From an uncultured Sphingomonadales bacterium (lineage in GTDB: Bacteria; Pseudomonadota; Alphaproteobacteria; Sphingomonadales; Sphingomonadaceae): a DNA stretch of 64,000 nucleotides. The stretch covers positions 1-64,000 of the forward strand of contig CALCBC010000009.1 in NCBI GenBank assembly GCA_937898525.1, in the 5' to 3' direction. The notes below the pieces were generated by a model, which saw nothing but the letters and a program-made list of their open reading frames with translations, did no database searches and was not told the origin of the DNA. Made by a program: the position numbers and the translations under genes. Positions 54,506 through 64,000 of the stretch are shown here, piece by piece (position 1 is the first letter of the stretch; each line of letters opens with the position of its first letter).

Positions 54506-56713
54506 GTGCAGGCGAGGATGATCGGTCGGATCCTGGCTGTAGCGCTGCTCGGCGCCAGCACATGGGGGCTGGCCCGGGCGCAGGACGATGCCTTGGCCCG
54601 CGCCGAGGCGACCGAGGCGCAGATGACCGACGACGAGCGCATCGCGCTCACGCTCGGCTACACCGCCTCCACCATCCCCGGCCGCGACCCGCCGCCGCCC
54701 GAGGCGCGTCCCGGCGCGGGCTATGTCGCCGGCGTGCCGCGGCTCGGCGTGCCGGCGCTCTACGAAACCGACGCCAGCCTCGGCGTGACCTGGATCGGCG
54801 GTGCGCGCGGCAACGGCGGCACGCAGCTCCCTTCGGGCGTGGCCCAGGGCGCGACGTTCAACCCCGCGCTGATCGAGCGCGGCGGGCGGATGATCGGCGC
54901 CGAGGCGCGCGCCAAGGGTTTCAACGTCATGCTCGCCGGCGGCATCAACCTGATGCGCGACCCGCGCAGCGGGCGCACCTTCGAATACTTCGGCGAGGAT
55001 CCGCTGCACGCGGGTCTGCTCGGCGGCGCCGCGGTGCGCGGCATCCAGTCGAACCACGTGATCTCGACGCTCAAGCATTTCGCGATCAACCCGCAGGAAA
55101 CCGGGCGCGCGTTCATGAACGCGGTGATCGCCGAGGACGCGCTGCGCGAGAGCGACCTGCTGGCGTTCGAGATCGCGATCGAGCAGGGCAATCCCGGCGC
55201 GATCATGTGCGCCTACAACGCCACGAACGGCGCGCAGAGCTGCGGCAACCGCTTCCTGCTGACCGACGTGCTGCGGCGCGACTGGGGCTACCGGGGGTTC
55301 GTGATGAGCGACTGGGGCGCGGTCGACGCTCTCGACTACGCGCTCGCGGGGCTCGACCAGCAGTCGGGCTCGGCGATCGACCCGCTGCCGTTCTTCGGCG
55401 AACCGCTCAAGGCGCTCGCCGCGGGCGACGCGGCCTATGCCGAACGGCTGCGCGAGATGGCGCGGCGCGTGCTGTGGGCCATCTACGACAACGGTCTCGA
55501 CGCCCATCCGCCGGCGATGGGGACCTTCGACGCCGAAACCCATGCCGAAGTCGCGCTCGAGGTGGCGCGCGAGGGAATCGTACTGATGACCAACCGCGAC
55601 GGCATTCTGCCGCTCGGCTCGGGGGTGACGAACATCGCCGTGATCGGCGGCTACGCCGACGCCGGGACCCCGGTCGGCGGTGGCTCGTCGAAAGTGCTCG
55701 GCGACGATGGTCCCTCGGTCACGGTGCCGCTGTTGCGCGACGGGACCGCCGCGTTCGCCGCCATGCTCGACCAGGACTACAACCGCTCTTCCCCGCTAGC
55801 GGCGATCCGCGCGGCTGCGCCCGGCGCCGCCGTGCGCTACCGCGACGGACGCTACCCGAGCGAGGCGGCCCTCGCCGCAAGCCAGGCCGACGTCGCAATC
55901 GTCTTTGCCACGCAGTACCAGACCGAAGGCTTCGACCTCCCCGACCTCACGCTGCCGCACGGGCAGGACGCGCTGATCGAGGCCGTCGCCGCGGCCAACC
56001 CGAACACGATCGTTGTGCTCGAGACCGGCGGCCCGGTCCTGATGCCGTGGAAGGACAAGGTCGGGGCCATCGTCGAGGCCTGGTACCCCGGCGCGCGAGG
56101 AGGTGAGGCGATCGCCGAAGTGCTGTTCGGCAAGGTCAATCCCTCCGGCCGGCTGCCGGTGACGTTCCCGCAGTCCGAAGCCCAGCTGCCTCGGCCCGTG
56201 CTCGACGGATTGGACAGGGTGGAGCCCAACTTCACCGGCGCCGGCGCGCCGGGGCAGGCGCTCGACGTGAACTACGACATCGAGGGCTCGGACCTCGGCT
56301 ACCGCTGGTACGCGCGTGAGGGGAAGGCGCCGCTGTTCCCGTTCGGGCACGGTCTGTCCTACACGAGCTTCGCGCACGAGGGCCTGACCGTCGCGCTCGA
56401 GGACGAGCGCCTCGTCGCCCGTTTCACAGTGCGCAACATCGGCCCGCGCGAGGGGGCCGACGTGCCGCAGGTCTACCTCGCCGGGGCCGCCGGCCGGCCG
56501 CTGCGCCGCCTTGCGGGCTTCGCCAAGGTCCCGCTGGCCCCGGCCGAGACGCGCGAGGTCACCGTCCCGCTCGAATGGCGCACGATTGCCGAGTGGCAGG
56601 ACGGCGGCTGGCTCGTCGCGCCGGGCCGCTACCGGTTCGTGCTGGCGAAGGACGCGCTCGCCGACGGACCCGCGGTGGAGATCGAGCTTCCGCCCCGCCG
56701 CTTCGCGAAGTGA
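54506..56713 (+). CDS. GH3 beta-xylosidase/beta-glucosidase
   Basis: A 735-residue exported GH3 enzyme with a signal peptide (ILAVALLGASTWGLARAQ). Landmarks are the substrate-binding KHF at 190-192, the nucleophile D269 in GFVMSDWGAVDALDYA, the C-terminal alpha/beta domain (WYPGARGGEAIAEVLFGKVN), and the fibronectin-like end (NIGPREGADVPQVYL). The GTG at 54506 has GGGGAGG 5 nt upstream; the ATG at 54518 would have no proper site. In this locus it probably cleaves xylo-oligosaccharides, but glucosidase activity is possible. Confidence 0.92.
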   Translation: MQARMIGRILAVALLGASTWGLARAQDDALARAEATEAQMTDDERIALTLGYTASTIPGRDPPPPEARPGAGYVAGVPRLGVPALYETDASLGVTWIGGARGNGGTQLPSGVAQGATFNPALIERGGRMIGAEARAKGFNVMLAGGINLMRDPRSGRTFEYFGEDPLHAGLLGGAAVRGIQSNHVISTLKHFAINPQETGRAFMNAVIAEDALRESDLLAFEIAIEQGNPGAIMCAYNATNGAQSCGNRFLLTDVLRRDWGYRGFVMSDWGAVDALDYALAGLDQQSGSAIDPLPFFGEPLKALAAGDAAYAERLREMARRVLWAIYDNGLDAHPPAMGTFDAETHAEVALEVAREGIVLMTNRDGILPLGSGVTNIAVIGGYADAGTPVGGGSSKVLGDDGPSVTVPLLRDGTAAFAAMLDQDYNRSSPLAAIRAAAPGAAVRYRDGRYPSEAALAASQADVAIVFATQYQTEGFDLPDLTLPHGQDALIEAVAAANPNTIVVLETGGPVLMPWKDKVGAIVEAWYPGARGGEAIAEVLFGKVNPSGRLPVTFPQSEAQLPRPVLDGLDRVEPNFTGAGAPGQALDVNYDIEGSDLGYRWYAREGKAPLFPFGHGLSYTSFAHEGLTVALEDERLVARFTVRNIGPREGADVPQVYLAGAAGRPLRRLAGFAKVPLAPAETREVTVPLEWRTIAEWQDGGWLVAPGRYRFVLAKDALADGPAVEIELPPRRFAK

Positions 56714-56748
56714 CCGCAAAGGGCCAGATTGGTCTTGCGGCCCGTCAA

Positions 56749-56762
56749 TGGTAGCGCTAACT
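56749..56762. promoter_or_regulatory. Candidate xyl-box operator
   Basis: TGGTAGCGCTAACT differs in one base from the TGGTAGCGCTAACA xyl-box described for xylan genes of Xanthomonas, controlled by the LacI-type XylR. It lies 49 nt before the GH43-xylB-xylA row and is unlike the palindrome at 54452. Confidence 0.65.
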
Positions 56763-56810
56763 CACTGGGCATAAGGCGCGGCAAGCGTCGCCACGGAGGG
56801 AGAGTCAGCA

Positions 56811-57881
56811 ATGAAGCATCGCGCCATCCTGCTACTGGCGTTGGCCGGCGTGGCCGCCTGTTCGCCCGCGGCCAACGAAGCGAGCGCCGACGGAGACGCG
56901 AACTTCCTGTCGCAGCCCCTCGTGTCGGAGATCTACACCGCCGATCCCTCGGCGCACGTGTGGGACGGCAAGCTGTACATCTATCCCTCGCACGACATCG
57001 ACGCGGGCATTCCCGACGACGACCTCGGCAGCCAGTACGCGATGCGCGACTATCGGGTGCTGTCGATGGATTCGATCGACGGGCCGGTCACGGTCCATCC
57101 GGTCGCGCTCGACATCAAGGACGTGCCGTGGGCCGACAAGCAGATGTGGGCCCCCGACGCGGCGCGCAAGGACGGGACCTACTACCTGTACTTCCCGGCC
57201 AAGGATAAGGACGGCGTGTTCCGCATTGGCGTCGCCACGAGCGATTCGCCGACCGGTCCCTTCAAGGCCGAGCCCGAGCCGATCCCGGGCAGCTTCTCGA
57301 TGGACCCGAACGTGTTCGAGGACACCGACGGGCAGTTCTACATGTACTTCGGCGGCATCTGGGGCGGCCAGCTGCAGCACTGGGCGAGCGGCCGGCACGA
57401 TCCCTCGATCGGCGCTACCGACCTCAAGCAGGACGACAAGCCGGCGCTGAGCGCCAAGGTCGCCCGCATGGCGCCCGACATGAAGAGCTTCGCCGAGACT
57501 CCGCGCGACGTGCAGATCCTCGACGAGAACGGCAACCCGATCCTCGGCGGCGACCACGACCGGCGCTTCTTCGAGGCCGCGTGGATGTACAAGCGCGGCG
57601 ACACCTACTATTTCACCTACTCGACCGGCGACACGCACTTCATCGCTTACGCCACCGGCGACAATCCCTACGGGCCGTTCACCTATCGCGGCAACGTCCT
57701 GCAGCCGGTCCAGGGGTGGACCAATCATCACTCGATCGTCGACTGGAACGGCAAGACCTGGCTGTTCTACCACGACACCCAGCTCAGCGGGAAAAACCAC
57801 CTGCGCAACGTCAAGGTGACCGAGCTCACGTTCAACGACGACGGCACGATCCAGACCGTCGACCCGTTCTTCGGCGACTGA
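56811..57881 (+). CDS. GH43 glycoside hydrolase lipoprotein
   Basis: A 356-residue five-bladed propeller of GH43, with a lipoprotein signal ending VAAC (Cys17). The catalytic triad can be placed as the base D45 in YTADPSAHV, the pKa modulator D165 in FSMDPNVFED and the acid E255 in RRFFEAAWMY. GH43 enzymes of this type are beta-xylosidases or alpha-L-arabinofuranosidases. It is the first gene behind the xyl-box, 32 nt before xylB. Confidence 0.9.
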   Translation: MKHRAILLLALAGVAACSPAANEASADGDANFLSQPLVSEIYTADPSAHVWDGKLYIYPSHDIDAGIPDDDLGSQYAMRDYRVLSMDSIDGPVTVHPVALDIKDVPWADKQMWAPDAARKDGTYYLYFPAKDKDGVFRIGVATSDSPTGPFKAEPEPIPGSFSMDPNVFEDTDGQFYMYFGGIWGGQLQHWASGRHDPSIGATDLKQDDKPALSAKVARMAPDMKSFAETPRDVQILDENGNPILGGDHDRRFFEAAWMYKRGDTYYFTYSTGDTHFIAYATGDNPYGPFTYRGNVLQPVQGWTNHHSIVDWNGKTWLFYHDTQLSGKNHLRNVKVTELTFNDDGTIQTVDPFFGD

Positions 57882-57912
57882 TCTCCGCGCGGGCCGCGGG
57901 AGGGCCCTCGAA

Positions 57913-59373
57913 GTGTTCCTAGGCATCGATATCGGCACTTCGGGGGTCAAGGCGGTCGTGCTCGACGAGCACGGCGCCGTCGCTGCGCAGGGGCTCGCCG
58001 CGCTGACGGTCCAGCGGCCGCAGCCGCTGTGGTCCGAGCAGGACCCCGAGGCCTGGTGGGACGCGACCACCGCCGCGGTCCAGGCGATCCCCGCTGCCAT
58101 CCGCCGCGCGGTGCGCGGGGTCGGTGTCGCCGGCCAGATGCACGGTGCGACGCTGCTCAGCGCCGACGACAAGCCGCTGCGCCCCGCGATCCTGTGGAAC
58201 GACGGCCGCGCCTTCGCCGAGTGCGAGGAGATGGAGGCCGCCGAGCCCGACTTGCGACGGATCGCCGCGAACATCGCCATGCCCGGCTTCACCGCGCCCA
58301 AGCTGCTGTGGGTCGCGCACCACGAGCCCGAAGTGTTCGCGGCCACCCGCACGGTCCTGCTGCCCAAGGACTACGTCCGCTTCCTGATGACCGGCGAGAA
58401 GGCGTCCGACATGTCGGATGCGGCCGGCACCCTGTGGCTCGACGTCGGCCGGCGCGACTGGAGCGACGCGCTGCTCGCGGCGACCGGCCTCGCCCGCGAA
58501 CACATGCCGCGCGCGGTCGAAGGCACCGATCTCACCGGCAGGCTCCGCGCCGAGGTCGCCGAGCTCTGGGGCATGGGCGAGGTCCCCGTGGTCGGCGGCG
58601 GCGGCGACAACGCCGCGGGTGCCGCCGGCATCGGCGTGGTCCGCGACGGCGACGCGCTGCTCTCGCTCGGCACTTCGGGTGTGATCTTCGTCGCCACCGG
58701 CGAACTGCGCCCGAACCCCGAACGCACCGTGCACGCATTCTGCCATTGCCTGCCCGGCCTCTGGCACCAGATGGCGGTCCACCTCTCGGCCGCCTCGTGT
58801 ATCGACTTCGCCGCGAAGCTGACCGGTGCTGCCGGCGCCGCCGACCTGTTCGCCCGCGCAGAGGCCGCCGGCCCGGCCAGCGGCCCGGAGATCTTCCTCC
58901 CCTATCTCTCGGGCGAGCGTACCCCGCACAACGACCCGCAGGTGCGCGGCGCGTTCCTCAACCTCGACTACGAAACCACGCCCGAGCGGCTCGCCCAGGC
59001 CGTGCTCGAAGGCGTCGCCTTCGCGCTCGGCGACGGGCTCGATGCGCTGCGCTCGGCGGGTACCGAGGTCTCGCAGCTGTCGGTCATCGGCGGCGGCGCG
59101 CGCTCGCGCTACTGGGGCGAAACGATCGCTGCCACGCTCGGCGTCGAACTGGTATACCTGCGCGGCGGCGAAGTCGGCCCCGCGCTCGGCGCCGCCCGGC
59201 TCGCACAGATCGCGGTCGACGGCGGCAGCCCCGCCGAAGTCTGCGAGTCCCCGCCCGTCTCGCACCGCATCGCGCCCGACGCCGAGCTCGCCGCGCGGCT
59301 TGCGCCCAAGATCGAACAGTTCCGCGCGGCCTACCCGCGTGTCACCCCGAAGTCCCACGCCAGGAGCGTATGA
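57913..59373 (+). CDS. xylB: Xylulokinase
   Basis: A 486-residue FGGY sugar kinase that phosphorylates D-xylulose. Signatures are [20 protein letters not shown] at the start, GQMHGATLL, the catalytic aspartate in [12 protein letters not shown], and [20 protein letters not shown]. The GQMHG motif marks xylulokinase rather than glycerol kinase. The GTG start follows GGGAGGGCCCTCGAA. Its stop overlaps the xylA start region, so translation is coupled. Confidence 0.95.
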   Translation: MFLGIDIGTSGVKAVVLDEHGAVAAQGLAALTVQRPQPLWSEQDPEAWWDATTAAVQAIPAAIRRAVRGVGVAGQMHGATLLSADDKPLRPAILWNDGRAFAECEEMEAAEPDLRRIAANIAMPGFTAPKLLWVAHHEPEVFAATRTVLLPKDYVRFLMTGEKASDMSDAAGTLWLDVGRRDWSDALLAATGLAREHMPRAVEGTDLTGRLRAEVAELWGMGEVPVVGGGGDNAAGAAGIGVVRDGDALLSLGTSGVIFVATGELRPNPERTVHAFCHCLPGLWHQMAVHLSAASCIDFAAKLTGAAGAADLFARAEAAGPASGPEIFLPYLSGERTPHNDPQVRGAFLNLDYETTPERLAQAVLEGVAFALGDGLDALRSAGTEVSQLSVIGGGARSRYWGETIAATLGVELVYLRGGEVGPALGAARLAQIAVDGGSPAEVCESPPVSHRIAPDAELAARLAPKIEQFRAAYPRVTPKSHARSV

Positions 59374-60683
59374 TGTCCAGTTCCTATTTCGCCGATATCG
59401 CCCCGATCCGCTACGAAGGGCCCGACACCGACAACGAGCTCGCCTATCGCTGGTACGACAAGGACCGCGTCGTCGCCGGCAAGCGCATGGAGGACCACCT
59501 GCGCTTCGCGGTGTGCTTCTGGCACACGTTCTGCTGGCCGGGCAGCGACATCTTCGGCGCGGGCACCTTCGAGCGCCCGTGGCACGCCGGCGCCAACGAT
59601 AACGCAGCCGCGCGCGCCAAGCGCGAGGCCGCGTTCGACTTCTTCACCCGGCTCGACGTGCCGTTCTACTGCTTCCACGACGTCGACGTGATGGGCGAGG
59701 CGCACTCGGTCGCCGAGCATCGCCGCAACCTCGCCGAGGCAGTCGATCACCTCGAGGCGCTGCAGGGCGAGACCGGCCGCAGGCTGCTGTGGGGCACCGC
59801 CAACCTGTTCAGCCATCCCCGCTACGCGGGCGGCGCGGCGACGAGCCCGGACCCCGAAGTCTTCGCCTGGGCGGCGATGCAGGTGCGCGACGTGCTCGAG
59901 GCCACCCACCGCCTCGGTGGCGCCAATTACGTGCTGTGGGGCGGCCGCGAAGGCTACGACACGCTGCACAACACCGATCTCACGCGCGAGCTCGACAACT
60001 TCGGCCGCTTCCTCAACCTCGTTGTCGAGCACAAGCACAAGATCGGCTTCACCGGCACGATCCTGATCGAGCCCAAGCCGCACGAGCCGACCAAGCACCA
60101 GTACGACTTCGACACCGCCACGGTGTACGGTTTCCTCAAGCGCTACGGGCTCGAGAACGAGGTCAAGGTCAACATCGAGGCCAATCACGCGACGCTCGCC
60201 GGCCACACCTTCGAGCACGAGCTGGCGACTGCCGCCGCGCTCGGCATCTTCGGTTCGATCGACGCCAACCGCGGCGATCACCAGAACGGCTGGGACACCG
60301 ACCAATTCCCGAACTCGGTCGAGGAACTGACAGTCGCGATGATCGAGGTGCTGCGCGTCGGTGGCTTCACCACCGGAGGCTTCAACTTCGACTCCAAGGT
60401 CCGCCGCCAGTCGATCGACCCGGTCGACCTGTTCTACGGCCACATCGGCGGCATCGACGTGATCGCCCGCGCGCTGCTGACCGCGGTGGCGCTGATCGAG
60501 GACGGCCGGCTCGATGCGATCAGGGCCGAGCGCTACGCCGGCTGGGACGGCGAGTTCGCCCGGAAGATCGCCAACCTCGACCTTGCCGGCATCGCCGATC
60601 TCGCCGAGGCTGAGGCGATCAACCCCAAGCCGCGCTCGGGCCGCCAGGAGCGGATCGAGAACCTGATCAATCGGTTCATCTAG
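59373..60683 (+). CDS. xylA: Xylose isomerase
   Basis: A 436-residue TIM-barrel isomerase converting D-xylose to D-xylulose. It has the catalytic H102 and D105 in [12 protein letters not shown], the [13 protein letters not shown] segment, and the metal-site motifs [36 protein letters not shown] and [25 protein letters not shown] lies 6 nt before the ATG at 59373 and 3 nt before the adjoining ATG at 59370, so the second is preferred. It forms the intracellular xylose pathway with xylB. Confidence 0.97.
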   Translation: MSSSYFADIAPIRYEGPDTDNELAYRWYDKDRVVAGKRMEDHLRFAVCFWHTFCWPGSDIFGAGTFERPWHAGANDNAAARAKREAAFDFFTRLDVPFYCFHDVDVMGEAHSVAEHRRNLAEAVDHLEALQGETGRRLLWGTANLFSHPRYAGGAATSPDPEVFAWAAMQVRDVLEATHRLGGANYVLWGGREGYDTLHNTDLTRELDNFGRFLNLVVEHKHKIGFTGTILIEPKPHEPTKHQYDFDTATVYGFLKRYGLENEVKVNIEANHATLAGHTFEHELATAAALGIFGSIDANRGDHQNGWDTDQFPNSVEELTVAMIEVLRVGGFTTGGFNFDSKVRRQSIDPVDLFYGHIGGIDVIARALLTAVALIEDGRLDAIRAERYAGWDGEFARKIANLDLAGIADLAEAEAINPKPRSGRQERIENLINRFI

Positions 60684-60700
60684 AGCAGCTTTCGCATGAA

Positions 60701-60809
60701 ATCCCCCTCCCCGGCGGGGAGGGGGTAGGGGGAGGGGGAGCGCGGCGCAGCCGCGCGTCGGCACGGTGCCGAGCATCCCCCACCCGATCGTCCCCTCAAA
60801 GGGGAGGGC
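60701..60809. repeat. GC-rich double-hairpin repeat behind xylA
   Basis: It has the same layout as the copy inside gcvPB: C-rich/G-rich hairpin (about 60702-60726), G tract, GC-rich middle, C tract, then a hairpin TCCCCT-CAA-AGGGGA with an AGGGC end. It fills the space between the convergent xylA and GH43 genes and may also end their transcripts. Confidence 0.75.
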
Positions 60810-60819
60810 TGAGCTTGGC

Positions 60820-62508
60820 TCAGTTCTCGCGGGGCCCCTGCGCGAACGGACCGATCATGGTGCCGACGAACCCGTCGGCGATTCGCGTGCTCAGGTGCGT
60901 CGCATCGACGCGTGAAGCCAGCGTCCGCCACTCGCCGCCGGTCGAATAGGCGAAGTCGTAGCGCCCCCGGTCGATCGTCATGCGCAGCCGTACCGGCCCG
61001 GCGAGCTCGACCGGCGCTTCGGCCACCGTCATCCCGGTCCGCGGCTCCTCGCGCCCCGCGCGTCGCGCCACGCGTACCAGCGTGCGGCCGTCCTCGCGCA
61101 CCACCGCGAGCGTCAGGAAGAAGTCGTCATTCTGCACTGCGGCCAGCCCGGCCATCTCGCCTTCCGCCGGATCGAAGCGCAGTTCGGTCTCGACCACCGC
61201 GTCGTTGTGCTGCTGTCGCCGTGCGACGAACGCCGGCTTGCCGAGATCTCCCAGGCCATCGTGGCCCGGCTCCAGCACCAGCGCGCCGTCGGCCAGCGCA
61301 TAGGGCGCCGCGCGCATCGTCATCCACTCGAAGCCGAGCCGCGCGCCGTCGAACTCCTCGCGCACCGCAAGCGTGCCGGTCATCGGCGGCGTCCCGGGCT
61401 GCAAGGGTAGCGGGGCGGCGTTGACCAGAGGGATCGGCAGCCCCTTGCCGAGGATTACCGGCCACTCGCCGCTCCAGTCGACCGGCAGCATGAAGGTCTC
61501 GCGGCCGATGTTGTAGTAATCGTTGTCGTAGTCATACGGACGCGTGGCAAGGAACGTCGCGGCAAACCCGCCGCCGGGCAGCTCGACGATGTCGGCGTGG
61601 CCGGCCGCGCTTACCGGATCGGGCCGGTCGGCGGGCAGGTCGCGCTGGGTCAGGATCGGGTTCACCTCCGGCGGCGCGGGCGTGTAGGGCCCGTCGACCC
61701 GGTCGGCGCGAAACACGACCTGGCTGTGGTTGACGCTCGTGCCGCCCTCGGCCGCGCTCAGGTAGTACTTGCCGTTCCGCTTGTAGATGTGCGGCCCCTC
61801 GATCCACACCGGCTTCTGCGAGAGGTCGACGCCGCCGTCGACGATCATCTTCGGATTGCCGAGCATCTTCATCCCGACCGGGTCGAACCGCTCGATCCAC
61901 AGCGCGCGGTGGCCGTCGTAGAGCGGCGGCCCTTCGGGCGCGCGGTTGTTGATGATCCACGCGCTGCCGTCGTCGTCGAAGAAGATCGACGGATCGATGC
62001 CCTCGACCGTCGGCAGCCACACGGGGTCCGACCACGGCCCGGCCGGGTCCTTCGCCGTGATCACGAAGTTGCCGCCGCAGTCGACGCAGGTGTTGAGGAT
62101 GTAGAACGTGCCCTCGTGGTATTCGATCGCCGGGGCGAAGACCCCGCGCGAGAGCGTCAGTCCCGTGAAGTCGAGCATGCCCGGCCGGTCGATCGCGTTG
62201 CCGATCTGTCGCCAGTTGACGAGGTCGCGGCTGTGGAACACCGGGATGCCCGGGAACCAGCCGAAGGTCGAGGTCACGAGATAGAAGTCGTCTCCGACAC
62301 GGACCGTGCTCGGGTCGGGATAGAACCCGGCGAGCACCGGGTTGCGGTATTCGCCGGGACCGACCGGCTCGCCATCGGTGCCGCGGTACTCGAACCAGTC
62401 GAACCGCGCCTCGCCGGCTTGTGCAGCGGGTGCTGCGACCACGGAAGCGAACCCGATCACGGCAAGGAGGGCCGACAGCCTCTTCCCCCTTCGACGAACT
62501 CCGGCCAT
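60820..62508 (-). CDS. Exported GH43 beta-xylosidase/arabinofuranosidase with C-terminal beta-sandwich
   Basis: A 562-residue exported enzyme with a signal peptide (LLAVIGFASVVAAPAAQAG). The GH43 propeller has the base D65 in GFYPDPSTVRVG, the modulator in EGIDPSIFFDDDG and the acid in WIEGPHIYKRNGKYYL. A C-terminal concanavalin-like sandwich (about 385-560), as in XynB-type enzymes, follows. The ATG at 62508 has GGAGA 5 nt upstream. It differs in architecture from the first GH43, so the two probably act on different linkages. Confidence 0.92.
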   Translation of the reverse strand: MAGVRRRGKRLSALLAVIGFASVVAAPAAQAGEARFDWFEYRGTDGEPVGPGEYRNPVLAGFYPDPSTVRVGDDFYLVTSTFGWFPGIPVFHSRDLVNWRQIGNAIDRPGMLDFTGLTLSRGVFAPAIEYHEGTFYILNTCVDCGGNFVITAKDPAGPWSDPVWLPTVEGIDPSIFFDDDGSAWIINNRAPEGPPLYDGHRALWIERFDPVGMKMLGNPKMIVDGGVDLSQKPVWIEGPHIYKRNGKYYLSAAEGGTSVNHSQVVFRADRVDGPYTPAPPEVNPILTQRDLPADRPDPVSAAGHADIVELPGGGFAATFLATRPYDYDNDYYNIGRETFMLPVDWSGEWPVILGKGLPIPLVNAAPLPLQPGTPPMTGTLAVREEFDGARLGFEWMTMRAAPYALADGALVLEPGHDGLGDLGKPAFVARRQQHNDAVVETELRFDPAEGEMAGLAAVQNDDFFLTLAVVREDGRTLVRVARRAGREEPRTGMTVAEAPVELAGPVRLRMTIDRGRYDFAYSTGGEWRTLASRVDATHLSTRIADGFVGTMIGPFAQGPREN

Positions 62509-62520
62509 GCTGCTCTCCGA

Positions 62521-62549
62521 TTGCACCTCAACCGCCGCGATCCTATTAT
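62521..62549 (+). promoter_or_regulatory. Candidate promoter of the dehydrogenase gene
   Basis: TTGCAC (62521-62526), 17 nt, and TATTAT (62544-62549), in an AT-rich island. The -10 is good and the -35 weak. Transcription would start about 20 nt before the GTG at 62577. Confidence 0.4.
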
Positions 62550-62576
62550 GTCTGAGTTATTTTGAAAGGACTTATC

Positions 62577-64000
62577 GTGATCGATGGCGCCATCCTCGTC
62601 GGTTTTCAGGACCTGCAAAGCGACAAGCGTTTCACTGCCGTGAACCCGGCGACGGGCGAAACGCTCGAACCGAGCTTCTCCTCGGCCGGTCCCGATGCGG
62701 TCGAGCAGGCGGCGGCGCTCGCGGCCGCGGCGTTTCCTGCTTACGCGGGCACGGATCCCGCGCGCCGCGCCGCCTTCCTCGAGGCCTGCGCCGAGGCGAT
62801 CCTCGCGATCGGCGACGAGTTGATCGAGCGCGCGATGGCCGAGACCGGCCTGCCGCGCGCGCGACTCGAAGGCGAACGCGGGCGCACCGTCGGCCAGCTG
62901 CGGCTGTTCGCGCAGGTCGTGCGCCAGGGCGACTGGCTCGACGCGACCATCGACCCCGCGCTGCCCGACCGCCAGCCGCTGCCGCGGCCCGACCTGCGCC
63001 GCGTCAACATCCCGCTCGGCCCGGTCGCGGTGTTCGGCGCCTCGAACTTCCCGCTCGCGTTCTCGGTCGCCGGCGGCGACACCGCCTCGGCGCTCGCTGC
63101 CGGATGTCCGGTCGTCGTCAAGGGCCACCCCTCGCACCCCGGGACTGGCGAGCTGGTCGCCCGCGCGCTGATCGCCGCGGTGCGCGAGAGCGGCATGCCC
63201 GAAGGGACGGTCTCCTACCTGCCCGGCGAGACCAACGAGCTCGGCGGGGCACTGGTGAGCGACCCGCGGATCAAGGCGGTCGGCTTCACCGGCTCGCGCG
63301 CCGGTGGCCTCGCGCTGGTCCGGATCGCCAGAGAGCGGCCGGAGCCGATTCCGGTCTATGCCGAGATGTCGAGCGTCAACCCGGTGGTACTGATGCCGGC
63401 CGCGCTCGAGGCGAGGGCCGAGGCGCTCGGACCCGCGTTCGTCCAGTCGCTGACGATGGGGGCGGGGCAGTTCTGTACCAACCCGGGACTCGTCCTGGCC
63501 ATCGATTCCCCGGCGCTCGACCGGTTTGTCGCCGCCGCGGCCGAGGCGCTCGCGGCGGCGCCGGGCGCGGTCATGCTGAGCCCCGGGATCCACGCCAACT
63601 ACGAGCGCGGGGTCAAGGCGCTCGAGGGCCATGAGGCGGTCCGCACCGTCGCGCGCGGCTGCGTCGGAGAGGGGCTCAACCAGGGCACCGGCGCGCTGTT
63701 CGAGACCGACGCCGCCAGCTTCCTTGCCGACCGCGCACTCGGCCACGAGGTGTTCGGCTCATCCTCGCTCGTGATCCGTTGCCGCGATCTCGACGAGATC
63801 GTTCGCGTCCTCGCCTCGCTCGAGGGGCAGCTGACCGCGACGCTCCACCTCGACCCGGCCGACGAGGCCGACGCCGCGAAGCTGGTGCCGGTGATGGCCG
63901 GCCGCGCGGGCCGCGTGCTCGCCAACGGCTGGCCGACCGGCGTCGAGGTCAGCCCGGCGATGGTCCACGGCGGGCCGTTCCCGGCGACCAGCGACAGCCG
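62577..64000 (+). CDS. Alpha-ketoglutarate semialdehyde (2,5-dioxovalerate) dehydrogenase, 3' part beyond the window
   Basis: The first 474 codons of an aldehyde dehydrogenase, open to the window edge. The start GTG is preceded by AAAGGA. Family landmarks are [20 protein letters not shown], the cofactor region [30 protein letters not shown], the general base in [12 protein letters not shown], and the nucleophilic cysteine in [18 protein letters not shown] and AEMSSVNP are typical of the KGSADH type, which forms 2-oxoglutarate from pentoses or uronic acids. Beside a xylan locus it suggests an oxidative pentose or uronate route. It is divergent from the GH43 gene. Confidence 0.9.
   Translation, partial: MIDGAILVGFQDLQSDKRFTAVNPATGETLEPSFSSAGPDAVEQAAALAAAAFPAYAGTDPARRAAFLEACAEAILAIGDELIERAMAETGLPRARLEGERGRTVGQLRLFAQVVRQGDWLDATIDPALPDRQPLPRPDLRRVNIPLGPVAVFGASNFPLAFSVAGGDTASALAAGCPVVVKGHPSHPGTGELVARALIAAVRESGMPEGTVSYLPGETNELGGALVSDPRIKAVGFTGSRAGGLALVRIARERPEPIPVYAEMSSVNPVVLMPAALEARAEALGPAFVQSLTMGAGQFCTNPGLVLAIDSPALDRFVAAAAEALAAAPGAVMLSPGIHANYERGVKALEGHEAVRTVARGCVGEGLNQGTGALFETDAASFLADRALGHEVFGSSSLVIRCRDLDEIVRVLASLEGQLTATLHLDPADEADAAKLVPVMAGRAGRVLANGWPTGVEVSPAMVHGGPFPATSDS

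Overview
The window is about 64 kb of GC-rich chromosome from an alphaproteobacterium, most likely in the Sphingomonadales and plausibly the Erythrobacteraceae. This rests on gene content: a split glycine decarboxylase (gcvPA/gcvPB), a NepR/EcfG general stress module, a UPF0262 protein, a pheA/cytochrome c pair and a sphingomonad-style xylan locus with TonB-type neighbours. It is inference, because no database search could be run. I see no prophage, insertion sequence or CRISPR array. Genes are densely packed, with many ATGA or GTGA stop/start overlaps.

Layout. 1-3.3 kb: a minus-strand row of CHASE2-type nucleotide cyclase, a small exported protein and a c-type cytochrome cut by the window edge. 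3.5-5.7 kb: glutamate dehydrogenase coupled to an enoyl-CoA hydratase. 5.7-10.1 kb: a mannose-related operon with a large glycosyltransferase fusion, a GH130 phosphorylase-family protein and a mannose-6-phosphate isomerase. 10.5-14.1 kb: a TonB-dependent receptor divergent from a membrane-bound winged-helix regulator, with 11-bp-spaced repeats between them and a dead HTH gene behind the receptor. 14.1-33.4 kb: mostly housekeeping genes (ftsH, rpoZ, a phospholipase D, dnaB, UPF0262, cdd, tatA, an M48 protease, pheA, membrane cytochrome c, rlmE, ppx/gppA, tRNA-Gln, a LOG protein, thiD/DUF1272/glmM and a dicarboxylate-type symporter). A frameshifted monooxygenase relic lies beside dnaB.

33.5-39 kb holds sodB and a four-gene MacAB/NodT-type efflux operon with a recognisable promoter. 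39-42.9 kb holds an AI-2E family membrane protein and the general stress response genes ecfG and nepR, with a divergent CHASE/HWE histidine kinase. The intergenic space contains a perfect EcfG-type promoter. 42.9-45 kb is a modABC molybdate transporter. 45-47.2 kb is a metallo-beta-lactamase-fold hydrolase behind a HupE-like membrane protein.

47.2-52.1 kb is a glycine cleavage operon (gcvT-gcvH-gcvPA-gcvPB) led by a tandem glycine riboswitch. gcvPB carries an in-frame copy of a GC-rich double-hairpin repeat; a second copy lies behind xylA, and a single-hairpin relative follows modC.

52-64 kb is a xylan/xylose locus: an esterase, a LacI regulator, GH3, GH43, xylB, xylA, a second GH43 and, running off the edge, an alpha-ketoglutarate semialdehyde-type dehydrogenase. 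The exported hydrolases would release acyl groups, arabinose and xylose from xylan. XylA and XylB feed xylose to the pentose phosphate pathway, while the dehydrogenase suggests an oxidative branch as well. Two different palindromic operators in this locus suggest two regulators.
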